This document shows, piece after piece, positions 33,605 to 43,337 of a stretch of DNA of 64,000 nucleotides; position 1 is the stretch's first letter, and the number at the start of each line of letters is the position of its first letter. The notes beneath the pieces were generated by a model, which ran no database searches, had not been told where the DNA came from, and saw only the letters and a program-made list of their open reading frames with translations. The translations under genes and the position numbers were made by a program. This DNA is from Citrus sinensis (taxonomy: Eukaryota > Streptophyta > Magnoliopsida > Sapindales > Rutaceae): NCBI RefSeq assembly GCF_022201045.2, contig NC_068562.1:8538001-8602000 (forward strand). Reading direction: 5' to 3'.

Positions 33605-34621
33605 AAATAAGAGCTCGAAGGTCGGGGTGCCAAAAGCCCCTAGCGGAAAATGGCCAAAAAACGGGTGGGCTATAGCCTTGGTGGAGGGCGGGGCGAAGTT
33701 CGTCCGCCGCACTCGGAATGGGGTGAGACTTTGCGAGGTGCTTCAGTGTGCCCACGGGGAGTCTCAGGCACAGCCGCGTACAACAATAAACGCCGGAAGG
33801 TCGGGGTGCCAAAAGCCCCCAGCGGAAAATGGCCAAAAAAAAAAGGTGGGCTATTGCCTAGGTGGGGGGCGCGGGCGAAGTTCGTCCGCCCGAATCAGAA
33901 TGGGACGAGACATTACGAGGGGCCTCGGTGTGCCCACGGGAATCCCGGGCACAGCCGCGCCCAAAAATAAGCGACCAAAGGTCGGGGCGCCAAAAGTCCC
34001 CAGTGGAAAATGGCCAAAAAACGGGTGGGCTATAGCCTTGGTGGGGGGCGCAGGCGAAGTTCTTCCGCCGGACTCGAAATGGGGCGAGCCATTGCGAGGG
34101 GCCACGGTATGCCCGCGGGGAGTCCCGGACACAGCCACGCCCAAAAATAAGTGACCGACGGCCGGGGTGCCAAAAGCCCCTAGCGGAAAATGGCCAAAAA
34201 ACGGGTGGGCTGTACCCTTGGTGGGGGGCGCGGGCGAAGTTTGTCCGCCGGAAACAATAAGTGCCCGAAGTTTGCGGGGAGTCTCGGGCACAGCCGCGTA
34301 CAACAATAAGTGCCCGAAGGTCGGGCTGCCAAAAGCTCCCGGCGGAAAATGGCCAAAAAAAGGGTGGGTTATTGCCTAGGTGGGGGGCGCGGGCGAAGTT
34401 CGTCCGCCCGACTCGGAATGGGACGAGACATTGCGAGGGGCCTCGGTGTGGCCGCGGGGAATCTCGGGCACAGCCGCGCCCAAAAATAAGCGCTCGAAGG
34501 TCGAGGTACCAAAAGCCCCCAGCGGAAAATGGCCAAAAAACGAGTGGGCTATAGCCTTGGTGGGGGACGCGGGCGAAGTTCGTCCGCCGGACTCGGAATG
34601 GGGCGAGACTTTGCAAGGGGC
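33605..34621. repeat. Satellite block E (return to block-A type)
   Basis: The last six monomers or so go back to the AGTCCCGGGCAC and GCCCCTAGCGGAAAATGG type seen at 20700-20760, so the array begins and ends with similar variants. One truncated unit lies at 34238-34395. The array stops inside a monomer at about 34621. Confidence 0.7.
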
Positions 34622-36137
34622 ATTTACTTTTTAAAATCTTCTATGAATACTTATTTACTCTATGCACTCAATTAATAATTTTAAAATATTAGTTTTTACT
34701 TGGAACACTCTTTCAAATTCCTATATTATCCTTATTTCTTTAATTACCTTATTTCTTCTTTATACCCAATAAAATATCCATCATCACAAACAAAATATCT
34801 TACTTTTTTTCTATTTTTATTCACTTTTATTTTCCATTGATAAAATGGTTTGATATATGTTTGTTCTTCTCTTATTTTCACAATTTAATTTTGTTTTTTA
34901 AACCCATCAACTTCTCCAACCTTCACCTATTGTGACCGTTGGAGTGTCGTTGTCGGCCACCATCAATTGTCACCTCTAATTACTATTTTCTGTGTATAGG
35001 TCTGTCTTAGCTCAGAACCCCCACAAAACTACCTTGACACTCTCTAAGTAATTATATTTATATCCTTTTTTGTAAGTTTCCTTGGTCTGGCAAATAATTT
35101 GACCCAACTTAATTCGATCCGATGTAAATAAACTCAGGTTTGGATCGGATTGAATTACTTATTCAATTCAATCGGATGATATTTTATGCATCCTGGACAA
35201 ATTATAATCGGATCAAGTTAAATCCTATCGGGTTTGGCTGACATAAAAAAAAATTAAATCCAACGATCAAAGGAGTCACACTCACACGACACAGCACAAC
35301 ACTCACACCACACACACACACCCAATCTAAACCTAGTCCATCGTGACTCACTCATGCGCAGCACTCACCAAACAGGCAAACGCACACAGAGATCGCAGAT
35401 GGTGGGACGCCAAACGCAGACGGCACTGCAACACACACATTAGCCAGAAATCACAGACAGCACAACCGCGTTAAGCCAAGCCATCAGGAGTCCGCGACAT
35501 GCCGACGCAATCTGCTGCAGCTCGACAGCTACTGTCGCTTGCTCCACTGACCACCGCATTCATCTAAACGCGATTATTTTTTCATGGTATATTACTATTA
35601 AATTTTTTATCCGCGAATTATAAGTTCGTGTCGAGTTCCGATGATGTTTTTTCCAAACCCGATTAATCCGAAAGTCGATTGCATTTATCTTAAAGCAATT
35701 TTGCCCGCACCTAATTGAGTGTATAAGAACATACATCTGCATGATTTTAAGGTTGGAAAATTGTCAAAAATTAATGGCAATGGACGATTACAAATAACTC
35801 CATCGTCCAGGCAAGGTCTTTACTCTTAGACATCAAGCATGCGATGTAACAGAACTGAGTAATCCATTGTCATGGGTACTGAATTTACCAGTGTTAACAT
35901 TGTACGCTGGTCAGATGTCCTATAAACCCATACACGGTTTGTCGTCTGCGACTCCAAATGCCAAATGTCTTGCTGTTTAAATAGGGTGGGTAAATCATAT
36001 CAAAAATATATATAAAGGGTGGGTAAAAAATAATTAATTAATTAATATCAAATTAAAAAATAAAAAAACAAAAGAAAAGAAAATGTCAAATTTCAGTCTT
36101 TCAGAAGTCATACAACAATCCCTAAAATTTAAAAGCA
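34622..36137. other. Intergenic DNA with decayed transposon-like sequence
   Basis: Directly after the satellite, 34622-34800 resembles 52570-52720 in order and content (TTTATACCC, AATAAAATAT, TCATCATC), which suggests two copies of one AT-rich repeat. The stretch 35095-35720 has GGATCGGAT-rich flanks and a GGTCTGGCAAA / GGGCAAAATTG pair that could be worn hAT ends, but no target duplication matches. A CACA-rich segment lies at 35280-35420. No gene is seen. Confidence 0.4.
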
Positions 36138-36145
36138 CCAACCGA

Positions 36146-38105
36146 TAGGCTTGGCAATTTAGCCCGGCCCTAAATTTAGCCCGATTAACCCGACCCTAAT
36201 TATTAGGGCTTTGGCCTGAATTTTTGGGTTTCGGGTCAGGTTCGGGCCACAATTTTAAGGCCCGAACAAATTTAGGGTCAGGGTCGGGCTTAAAACCAAC
36301 CCGACCCGACCCGACCCTATTTACAAAAAAAAAAAAAAATACACACATCACACACGCTGCATGCTCACATCACAAACAGCTGCATCACACAAGACACAAT
36401 CACACAACACACGCACGACACAGCTCTCAAATTCTCAAAAACCCTAAGCCACTAAGCCAGCCACCCAGCCCGCCGCCGAATCAGCCAACAGCATTGTGAC
36501 TGTCGACGCACGCCAGCCAATCAGCCGCGTCTCGCCGTTGTGTTGTCTCGCCGTTGCGTCTCGCCGTCGCGTCTCACTGTCGCGTCTCACTGTCGCGTTT
36601 CTCTCCATCGTGACCCGCCATTGTGACCATCCGTGACGCCGCTAGGTGAGTGAGTTGAATTCATGAATTGGCAATTTGTTCTGTAATTATTTCCGACAAA
36701 TTTGTTCTGTAATTACCCATAAAACCAGCAGCCTGCAGCCTCGATCGGTCCTGTTGAACTTTTTAAGTTGTAATTATAAATTGTAATTATAATCCAATTC
36801 ACTGCTTTTTAAGTTGTAATTACATGAATTTTTGTCATTAGATGCATTTCGCTAGATTGAATTTTTATTTTATTTTTGTGGTGATGGGAAGAATTTGTTA
36901 TAGATCAGTAACTATATATTAATTAACGATTAAAAAGAGTAGTCCAATGGATGCTATACCAGCTTAGGGATTGATTTCTTTGTACTCACGAATTTTCTTT
37001 TCTTTTACTTGGGGCTTGTTGCTACATTTTTACTTCAAAGTCATGGTACTTTTACATGCCCTTACCCCTTTGTTTCTTGAAGATTCAAAGACGTCTTCAG
37101 CCAAAATTTTAACTAGTTTGCAAAAATTTTCTTACTGCATCATGTGAACTAGTCAATTGTTATAAATATAATAAATTTCATATACAGCTCAATTTAATTT
37201 ATTTATCTAGACATTCAAACACACACACACACACAATGGCCAATAAAACTTGTTATATTCACAATGATTATGTAGTTACCATAAATATTATATTTTAATT
37301 GCAACTTGTTACACATTTAATTTAGGTCATTATGTCAAATTCACTTGAGAATTCTCATGTTGGCAAAGAGGATACAAATGATGACATTCCTCTTGCCTTG
37401 GAAAGTGAACCAAGGCAAATACCCTATTTTGGCTCAAATGGCCAAGGATATCTTAGCCATTCCCATGACAACCGTTGCCTCTGAATCGGCATATAGCACT
37501 GGAGGTAGAGTCTTGACTCCACATCGGAGTAGACTTCATCATATGACATTGGAAGCGCTTATGTGCACTCAACATTGGCTATGGGCAAACTCCAAAGGTA
37601 TGAATATAAATAATGTACAAAATAATTGGTTTAGTAATAATTTTATAAAATTGAATTATTTTCTCATTTTCTTTTTTTTTTATAGGTAAAATTCTCAAAA
37701 GTGAAATTTTTAATGGAGAGGAATTTGTGGATGAAGATGAAAGTGGCCCGCAAGTGTTGGAGTAGTTCTTTTTTTAAAAAAAAAAAGTTTGGTTGTGGAA
37801 TTGAATTATGAGTTTTTATTTGTATTATTGTATAAGACTTTTTTTTTTATGTTGGGTTATGGAAATGCAAGCTTAAGCAATCTAGAAATGCAAGTTGCAG
37901 CTGCATTTCAGCATTTGGAAAATGGTTTAGTTAAGCCTGACTCGATGTTGGCCCGACTCGATGTTGGCCCGATTCGGGTTGGGCCCGACCCGACCTTAAC
38001 TATAAATAGATAGGACTTTTTTAGGGTCAAACTTTAGTTCTTTATTGATCGGGTCGGGTCGGGTTTGGCCAAGCCCGAGCCCGAGCCGATGTTTTGCCAT
38101 CCCTA
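36146..38105 (+). mobile_element. Internally deleted hAT element, 1960 bp, with 8-bp target duplication
   Basis: The ends are TAGGCTTGGCAA (left) and TTGCCATCCCTA (right), flanked by CCAACCGA (36138-36145) and CCAGCCGA (38106-38113), matching at 7 of 8 bases. Subterminal DNA is rich in CCCGACCC on one side and GGTCGGG on the other. Only the start and the C-terminal dimerisation region of a transposase remain inside. This is a defective derivative that would need a transposase supplied in trans. Confidence 0.85.
37332..37765 (+). pseudogene. hAT transposase remnant: N-terminus joined to C-terminal dimerisation domain
   Basis: An ATG at 37332, just after an AG acceptor-like site, opens an acidic N-terminal stretch (MSNSLENSHVGKEDTND). 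At about 37400 the sequence passes, in a different frame, directly into the hAT C-terminal dimerisation domain (WKVNQGKYPIL, then TTVASESAYSTGGRVL, then LEALMCTQHWL). The BED finger and the whole catalytic RNase H-like core are missing. An intron-like gap follows (GTATGA at 37597 to about 37685), with a short acidic last exon to a TAG at 37763-37765. The frame change and the missing core make it non-functional as a transposase. Confidence 0.75.
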
Positions 38106-38113
38106 CCAGCCGA

Positions 38114-38690
38114 CACCCAATGGTGGAACCCAAGCAGCCATCACCGCTTGAAATTGAAAGATGAACCCATTCATCTGCACGACCAGCGAGCTAAACCAAT
38201 TGAACCCATTTATCGCCAATTGAAAATTGAACCCATTCATCTACACCACCAGCGAGCTAAACCAGAGCTACACGAAACAACATGCTGCAGCCGTGGAACG
38301 CAAAAAGCAGCAGCAGCGAAGCAAACGCAGCACCAGCAACCTGCACCTGCACCCACGCGATGTAGCAGCGACTGCCAGCGCACCAGCCACTGGAACTCGT
38401 GTGATGCGGCAGCAGCGAAGCCAGCAGCAGCCACTCGAACTCACGCGACACAGCAGCATCGAACCCAGCTGAGCCACTTGAACCCATTGACCCAAACCAG
38501 CATCAAACCATCACCAACTCCACCTTAAGTAATCTATGATTTTTTTTTAATTGTTGAGGTTATTCTGAAATTCTGAGAAATTTTAAAATTTTAAGATTTT
38601 TATTCTATGATTAATTATTATCTTTATATGATATTAGGATTTTAAAGTTCAAACCCTCTACTATCAACGGCATTCGAAAAACTTCTTTGT
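38114..38690. other. Spacer between two hAT elements
   Basis: About 580 bp. The CAGCAG/CAGCAC-rich part (38160-38525) is compositionally biased and open in several frames, which I attribute to composition. No gene is supported. Confidence 0.45.
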
Positions 38691-38698
38691 TATAGATA

Positions 38699-41600
38699 AG
38701 GGTGTTCGCAGATCGGATTTTACGGATTGGACATCAATCCATATCCGATCCATGATTTTGCGGATTATAATTTTTCAATCCAATCCAATCCAAGGATTGA
38801 TAAAATTCAATCCATATCCAATCCATACATCTGCGAATCGGATGCGGATTTGACTCAATCCATATCCAAATCCATCATTTTACGAATTGATTTGCGAATT
38901 AAAAATTTTAGTTCTCTTCAATCTATAAACTAATGAAATTAAAAAAAATCTAATATAAAATAATTTTACTACCAATTAAATTTAAAATTAAATAAAATTT
39001 AAACAAATTAATTGTTTGTTTTAATAATACATTCAAAATTTCAAAATATAACACATTGTGATTAATTGTTTAAATAAAACTATAATAATACGTTTAAAGT
39101 TTTAAAACATAACATACCAAAATTAATTGTTCAAATAAAATTACAATAATATATTAATATAATATCAAAATTAATTGCTCAAATAAAGCCACAATAATAC
39201 ATTGAAAGACTCAAAATAAAACACACCAAAAGGAAAAACTTCCACCTCCAATTTGTGTTTCGTATTTTAGCCTAAACAAAATAAACATAATTGATATAAA
39301 TAACAAATAAAAAATTATTAAATAAATTAATAAATATTTACCCTTATATCACATCAAATGCCATCAAGCTTCATCAAATATGTTCTTGTCAGCTCCCAAA
39401 ATCTCTATATGTATAAGATAAGAAAAATGTCAATTTTTAAAATAGAATAACAACATAAAGTCAAATAATAATCAAAAAATAAAATTAAAGGTAAATTGTT
39501 ACATTTTACCTGTCTCAATATGTTCAATCTCATCTATTGCTTCATCAAAATTTATCGGAGTTGAACGTAGCCAATTTTGTGTGCAAATTAATGCCTCCAC
39601 CGTCCTTGTAGATAGTGAGCACCGATGTGGATCAAGAACACGCCCACCAGTGCTAAATGCTGACTCAGATGCCACAGTAGAAACAGGCATGGCCAAAATA
39701 TCTCGAGCAACATAAGACAAAATTGGATATTTGGAAGAATTAATCTTCCACCAATCTAAAACATTAAAACTCTCATTTTCTGGGTTCTCACATGATTCTA
39801 ACAAGTAAAGATCCACTTCTGTTTTGCACTCTACAAAAATGTTGTCTTTTAAAATCCTCATATAACCCAAATCAAACATTTGCCTAGCATCAACCTCAGT
39901 ATCAACCTCTAAATCTTTTTCATCATTGACAGCATCCATTACTTCCACATCATCACCATAAAGCAATTTGTATTCCTCATATAAACTATGTAAATTATTC
40001 CGCACGTTAACAACCAACTCATTAGCTTTAAATTCACCAAACAACACTACAAAACAATATCTCAAAAACCGTTCTTTATGTCGAGGCTCAAGCAAAATAG
40101 AAACAAACAAGTAAGGGTTGATTGTTTCATAATTTCCCCAATACTTATCATACTTCTTTTTCATATTTTCAGCCATTATCTTCAAAAATAAATCCTTACT
40201 ATCCCTCCAAGCTTGCAATTGTGTATGAATCAAACATAATTGGCGCAAAAAATTATTGGAGGTCACATATAAAGAACCCGAAAATGTCAAAGTGGCATCA
40301 TGAAAAACCTTCAAGAATTTAATGAAATAACGAGCATATTCCCAATCAATTGACGAAGGACACGTTTTTGGCTCGCTCAAACAAAACTCACGTATGTATT
40401 GTGCATCATGAAGCTCTAACCGATCAAATACTTTTTCATACTTTTCAGCAGCCTCTAACATGAAAAAAGTGGAATTCCATCTAGTTACGACATCTAAACA
40501 CAACAACTTATTTGAAGAAATTTTCTCTCGCTCTGCATATGCCTTAAACTTTTGTGTCCTAGAAGGCGAAGATCTAATAAATCTTACAACATTGCGAATT
40601 TTAGAAATCGACTGATGATACTCTTTTAACCCTTCTGCAACAATGAGATTTAATATATGTGCACTACACCTCAAATGCATATTTTGACCCCCTAAAATTG
40701 CACTATTCCAATTGTTCACAACTTTTGACAAATAAAAGACAACACCATCATTAGAAGAAGCATTATCAACCGTTACTGTAAAAACTCTCTCAATACCCCA
40801 ATCTAATAGGCATGTTTCAATTTGCCTATCAATTGTTTCACCTTTATGGTCAGTAACTTGACAAAAATTCAATATTTTTTTGTGCAATGTCCAATTATCA
40901 TCAATAAAGTGAGCTGTAAGACACATATAACAAAGATTTTGAGCTGAAGTCCATGTGTCTGTAGTGAGGCAAACTCTTTGATGACTACTAACAAAAAAAT
41001 CAGTCAAATCTTTCTTTGTTTTTTTGTAAAGTTGCAAAATATCACGAGCAATAGTAGTGCGAGATGGTACTTTAAATCTATTTTCAAAAACTCCCAACAT
41101 TTCCCTAAACCCTTCACCCTCTACAACTCTAAATGACATCTCATCTTTTATAACAAACTTAGCAATTGCTTCCCTACAAGCCTCAACATTATATGTCGTT
41201 GATACAAGGCTACATGGCTCTCCAATTTTCACTGGTTGGTAAGACAAAGTTTTTTTTTTTTTGTCCACTCGAGCTCGACCGGGATATTTTAGACATCTCT
41301 CTCTTATATGACCCAATAAATTAGATGTTCCTTTATGAAAACCACATTTATATTCTTTTCCACAATATCGACATTTGGATCTAGGATGCAGTGGATCAGA
41401 ACTTAATTGGATAAAATGCTCCCAAGCTTCTGAAGTAGTGGATTTATTGGGCGTACCTTCAGCATTACTGGATGATTTAGAACTTGGGGGGGGGTTGAAT
41501 CTACAGCTACGCGTTTTCCTTTATCAAATTGAGAAGTCATCTACACCACCAAAAAGAAAAATCATGAAATTCGCGTGTTACATCCAGAAAAAGTAATATG

Positions 41601-42589
41601 ATTGTTAGATCCACAGAAGCAACATGATTCAAACACCCCCAACAACAATTCTTTAATCTTCATTTTTAAAAAAAATAGCCCATCAAACAAGAAATTAACA
41701 GATTCAATTTTACCACAGAATAAAAAGCAAAAGCAACCGAATTAGGACATATAATCAACAAATAATTCTCTTCCTCAATCCCCAACAACCTTATTATTAA
41801 TAAAAGAATATCAAAATCATTATCTCAAGTCACCATTGATAAAAAAGAAGATACATAATAATAATTAAAAAAAATCAGAATAAATGTTATCGAAGATAAA
41901 ATCAAAATAATAAATTAGGAGAATATTTACGAGTACTGTACCTGAAGAATGAGATAGACACACCGTGATAAGATTTAATAATACTCGTCGATATTGTGCA
42001 TGTGACTGTGATGGCAAGGAAGCAGGAAGCAGCTTAGGGTTTTTTTTTCGTTTGCAGAGTGACCACTGATTTGCGATTTTGGGTTATGCTAAATTGCTAA
42101 TGCTAGTTGCTTTTGGCGTTATCTACTTTATGTCATTGTTATTTTTTTTTTTTTTGACAAAAGCTTTAACTTTTGACTTTATTTCAATAATTTTTGACCG
42201 ATTTCATATTTTTTATTTTTTTTATTAGATAATGATTGTTATGTTACTTTACTTAATAACTTTACTTTACTTTAATTTTTTTAATTATTAATTTAATATT
42301 TTTTGTTTTATAATTTTATTAAATAATGACTAAATTAAATTATAGTGTTTATATAATTATGTAATATTATATTTATAATATTTTTTAAAATAAATAAATA
42401 AATATATTTTTTTGCGAATTCACGGATTTTTGCGGATTCACAGAAGTAAATCCATATCCAATCCACCGACTGTGGATTTTTAAAATTTCAATCCAATCCA
42501 ATCCACCAATCCACGGATCGGATTTATACGGATCGGATTTTTACGGATCAGACGGATTGAACGGATCGGATCGGATTCTGAACACCCCT
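38699..42589 (-). mobile_element. Full-length hAT transposon, 3891 bp, with perfect 8-bp target duplication
   Basis: A perfect duplication TATAGATA flanks the element (38691-38698 and 42590-42597). The ends are inverted: AGGGTGTTCGCAGATCGGAT at the left and the complement of AGGGGTGTTCAGAATCCGAT at the right. Subterminal regions contain dense CGGATCGGATT and AATCCAATCC repeats on opposite strands. The element encodes a transposase on the minus strand (39499-41540). The exact duplication implies a fairly recent insertion. The 39000-39490 and 41600-42400 parts are AT-rich non-coding element DNA. Confidence 0.9.
39499..41540 (-). CDS. hAT (Ac/RICESLEEPER-type) transposase, N-terminal frameshift
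   Basis: The main frame (41316 down to 39499, 605 residues) and its in-frame extension to about 41485 encode a zinc-finger BED hAT transposase that cuts and pastes the surrounding element. The BED finger (C-x2-C ... H-x5-H/C) lies near 41410-41290. The RNase H-like core follows, with TTDTWTS, then CSAHILNLIV and DVVTRWNSTF. The C-terminal dimerisation domain has VSTVASESAFSTGGRVLDPH. The natural start is probably the ATG at 41538-41540, but a run of nine C on the minus strand (41486-41494) puts that ATG out of frame with the rest. This is either a single inactivating indel or a homopolymer sequencing error. Otherwise there is no internal stop. Confidence 0.85.
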
Positions 42590-42879
42590 TATAGATATGA
42601 AATCATTCATGATGGTGCAATTGGTGCTTCGGTTCATTATTTATTTCCAAATGTTTTTGATTAATTTTCTTCCTAATGCATATGCCCTTATTCCATTCTT
42701 TTGACTTTGGCCGAGTGTTTTATTCACCGTTTTAATAATTTTAAGCCATTTCAAAAACAAGTTGCTTATCTTGAAATTAAATTCTTTTAATTTAGCTTTA
42801 TTAAAAATTTATTTAGAAAAAAAATAATGGAAGCCCAGGCCCGGATGCACTTTTAGAGGGCTAGGATTTGTTTCCATGG

Positions 42880-42932
42880 GCTTGGATCTGGACTTAAAAA
42901 GCCTAACCCAAGCCCGCATTTTGCCAACCCTA
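42880..42932. mobile_element. Orphan hAT-like terminus
   Basis: The stretch ends with AAGCCCGCATTTTGCCAACCCTA, i.e. a TTGCCAACCCTA terminus preceded by a CCCGC subterminal motif, as in the 36146 element's family (TAGGG-TGGCAA read inward). I find no matching left end nearby, so this is probably a truncated relic. Confidence 0.35.
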
Positions 42933-43337
42933 GATTTAAAAGACGGTTTGTTTTTCAAAATTTCTCTCCCATATGTCGTGTTAATATTTTGAAGAAGATG
43001 ACATGTCATCGATTTCATGTTTAGACTTTAGATGACCTGTCACTCCGCCAGGGACCCCTGGAAAACGATTGGAACACTGTATCTATTGTTGTAGTTTTAC
43101 AAGCCCTTAGGGACCCAAATGTTATTACTACATCAACCTTAACATGATTACATCCATCACTAGTTCACTACAACTGCTGAGCACTGAATCGTTCTCGTTC
43201 TTTCCTCTTTCTGTTCTGCCCAGTTAAACCTCTAAACCCTTCTTCATATTCATTTAAAAAAAAAATTGTTAATCATTTAATTTATTGCTTCTTCCGTAAT
43301 TTTATTTGTCTTTTATTGTTTATGTTTTTGTAGATAA
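42933..43337 (+). other. Promoter and 5' leader region of the RPC7-like gene
   Basis: A pyrimidine-rich leader near 43190-43250 and a TTTTTGTAG acceptor at 43325-43333, five bases before the start codon, suggest a 5'-UTR intron. No clear TATA box is seen. Confidence 0.4.

Larger units (their letters stand above)
20357..34621. repeat. GC-rich tandem satellite array, ~181-bp monomer, about 81 copies
   Basis: Scanning for the recurring GCGAAGTTCGTCCGCCGGAC box finds about 81 occurrences between 20416 and 34578, all in one orientation. Spacing is mostly 180-187 bp, most often 180-182, and nine units are shortened to 114-167 bp. The monomer is GC- and CpG-rich in an otherwise AT-rich window. It contains a hairpin (GTGCCCG ... 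CGGGCAC), a GGTCGGGG box and four A-runs (CCAAAAATAA, CCAAAACC, GGAAAAATGG, CCAAAAAACGGG). Length and composition fit the GC-rich ~181-bp satellite known from Citrus; that identification is from memory. Long open frames on both strands are by-products of the stop-poor repeat and not genes. Monomer variants are arranged in blocks, listed separately. Confidence 0.95.

Noticed and set aside
20357-34621. CRISPR-like array
   Set aside because: The repeats are ~181 bp, head-to-tail with no unique spacers, in a plant genome.
20357-34621. Centromere call
   Set aside because: Near-nucleosome period is suggestive, but the array is short and flanked by intact genes. No centromere evidence can be seen in sequence alone.
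20283-34634. Dozens of long open frames on both strands
   Set aside because: They lie entirely in tandem satellite DNA, repeat the same peptides in shifting frames and have no gene-like start, splice or family signal.
35075-35745. Possible further hAT element (GGTCTGGCAAA ... GGGCAAAATTG)
   Set aside because: The ends pair only loosely and the flanking 8 bp do not match.
38094-38528. 144-codon + strand frame rich in Gln, His and Ala
   Set aside because: Low-complexity CAGCAG/CAGCAC DNA is open in several frames on both strands, indicating composition bias.
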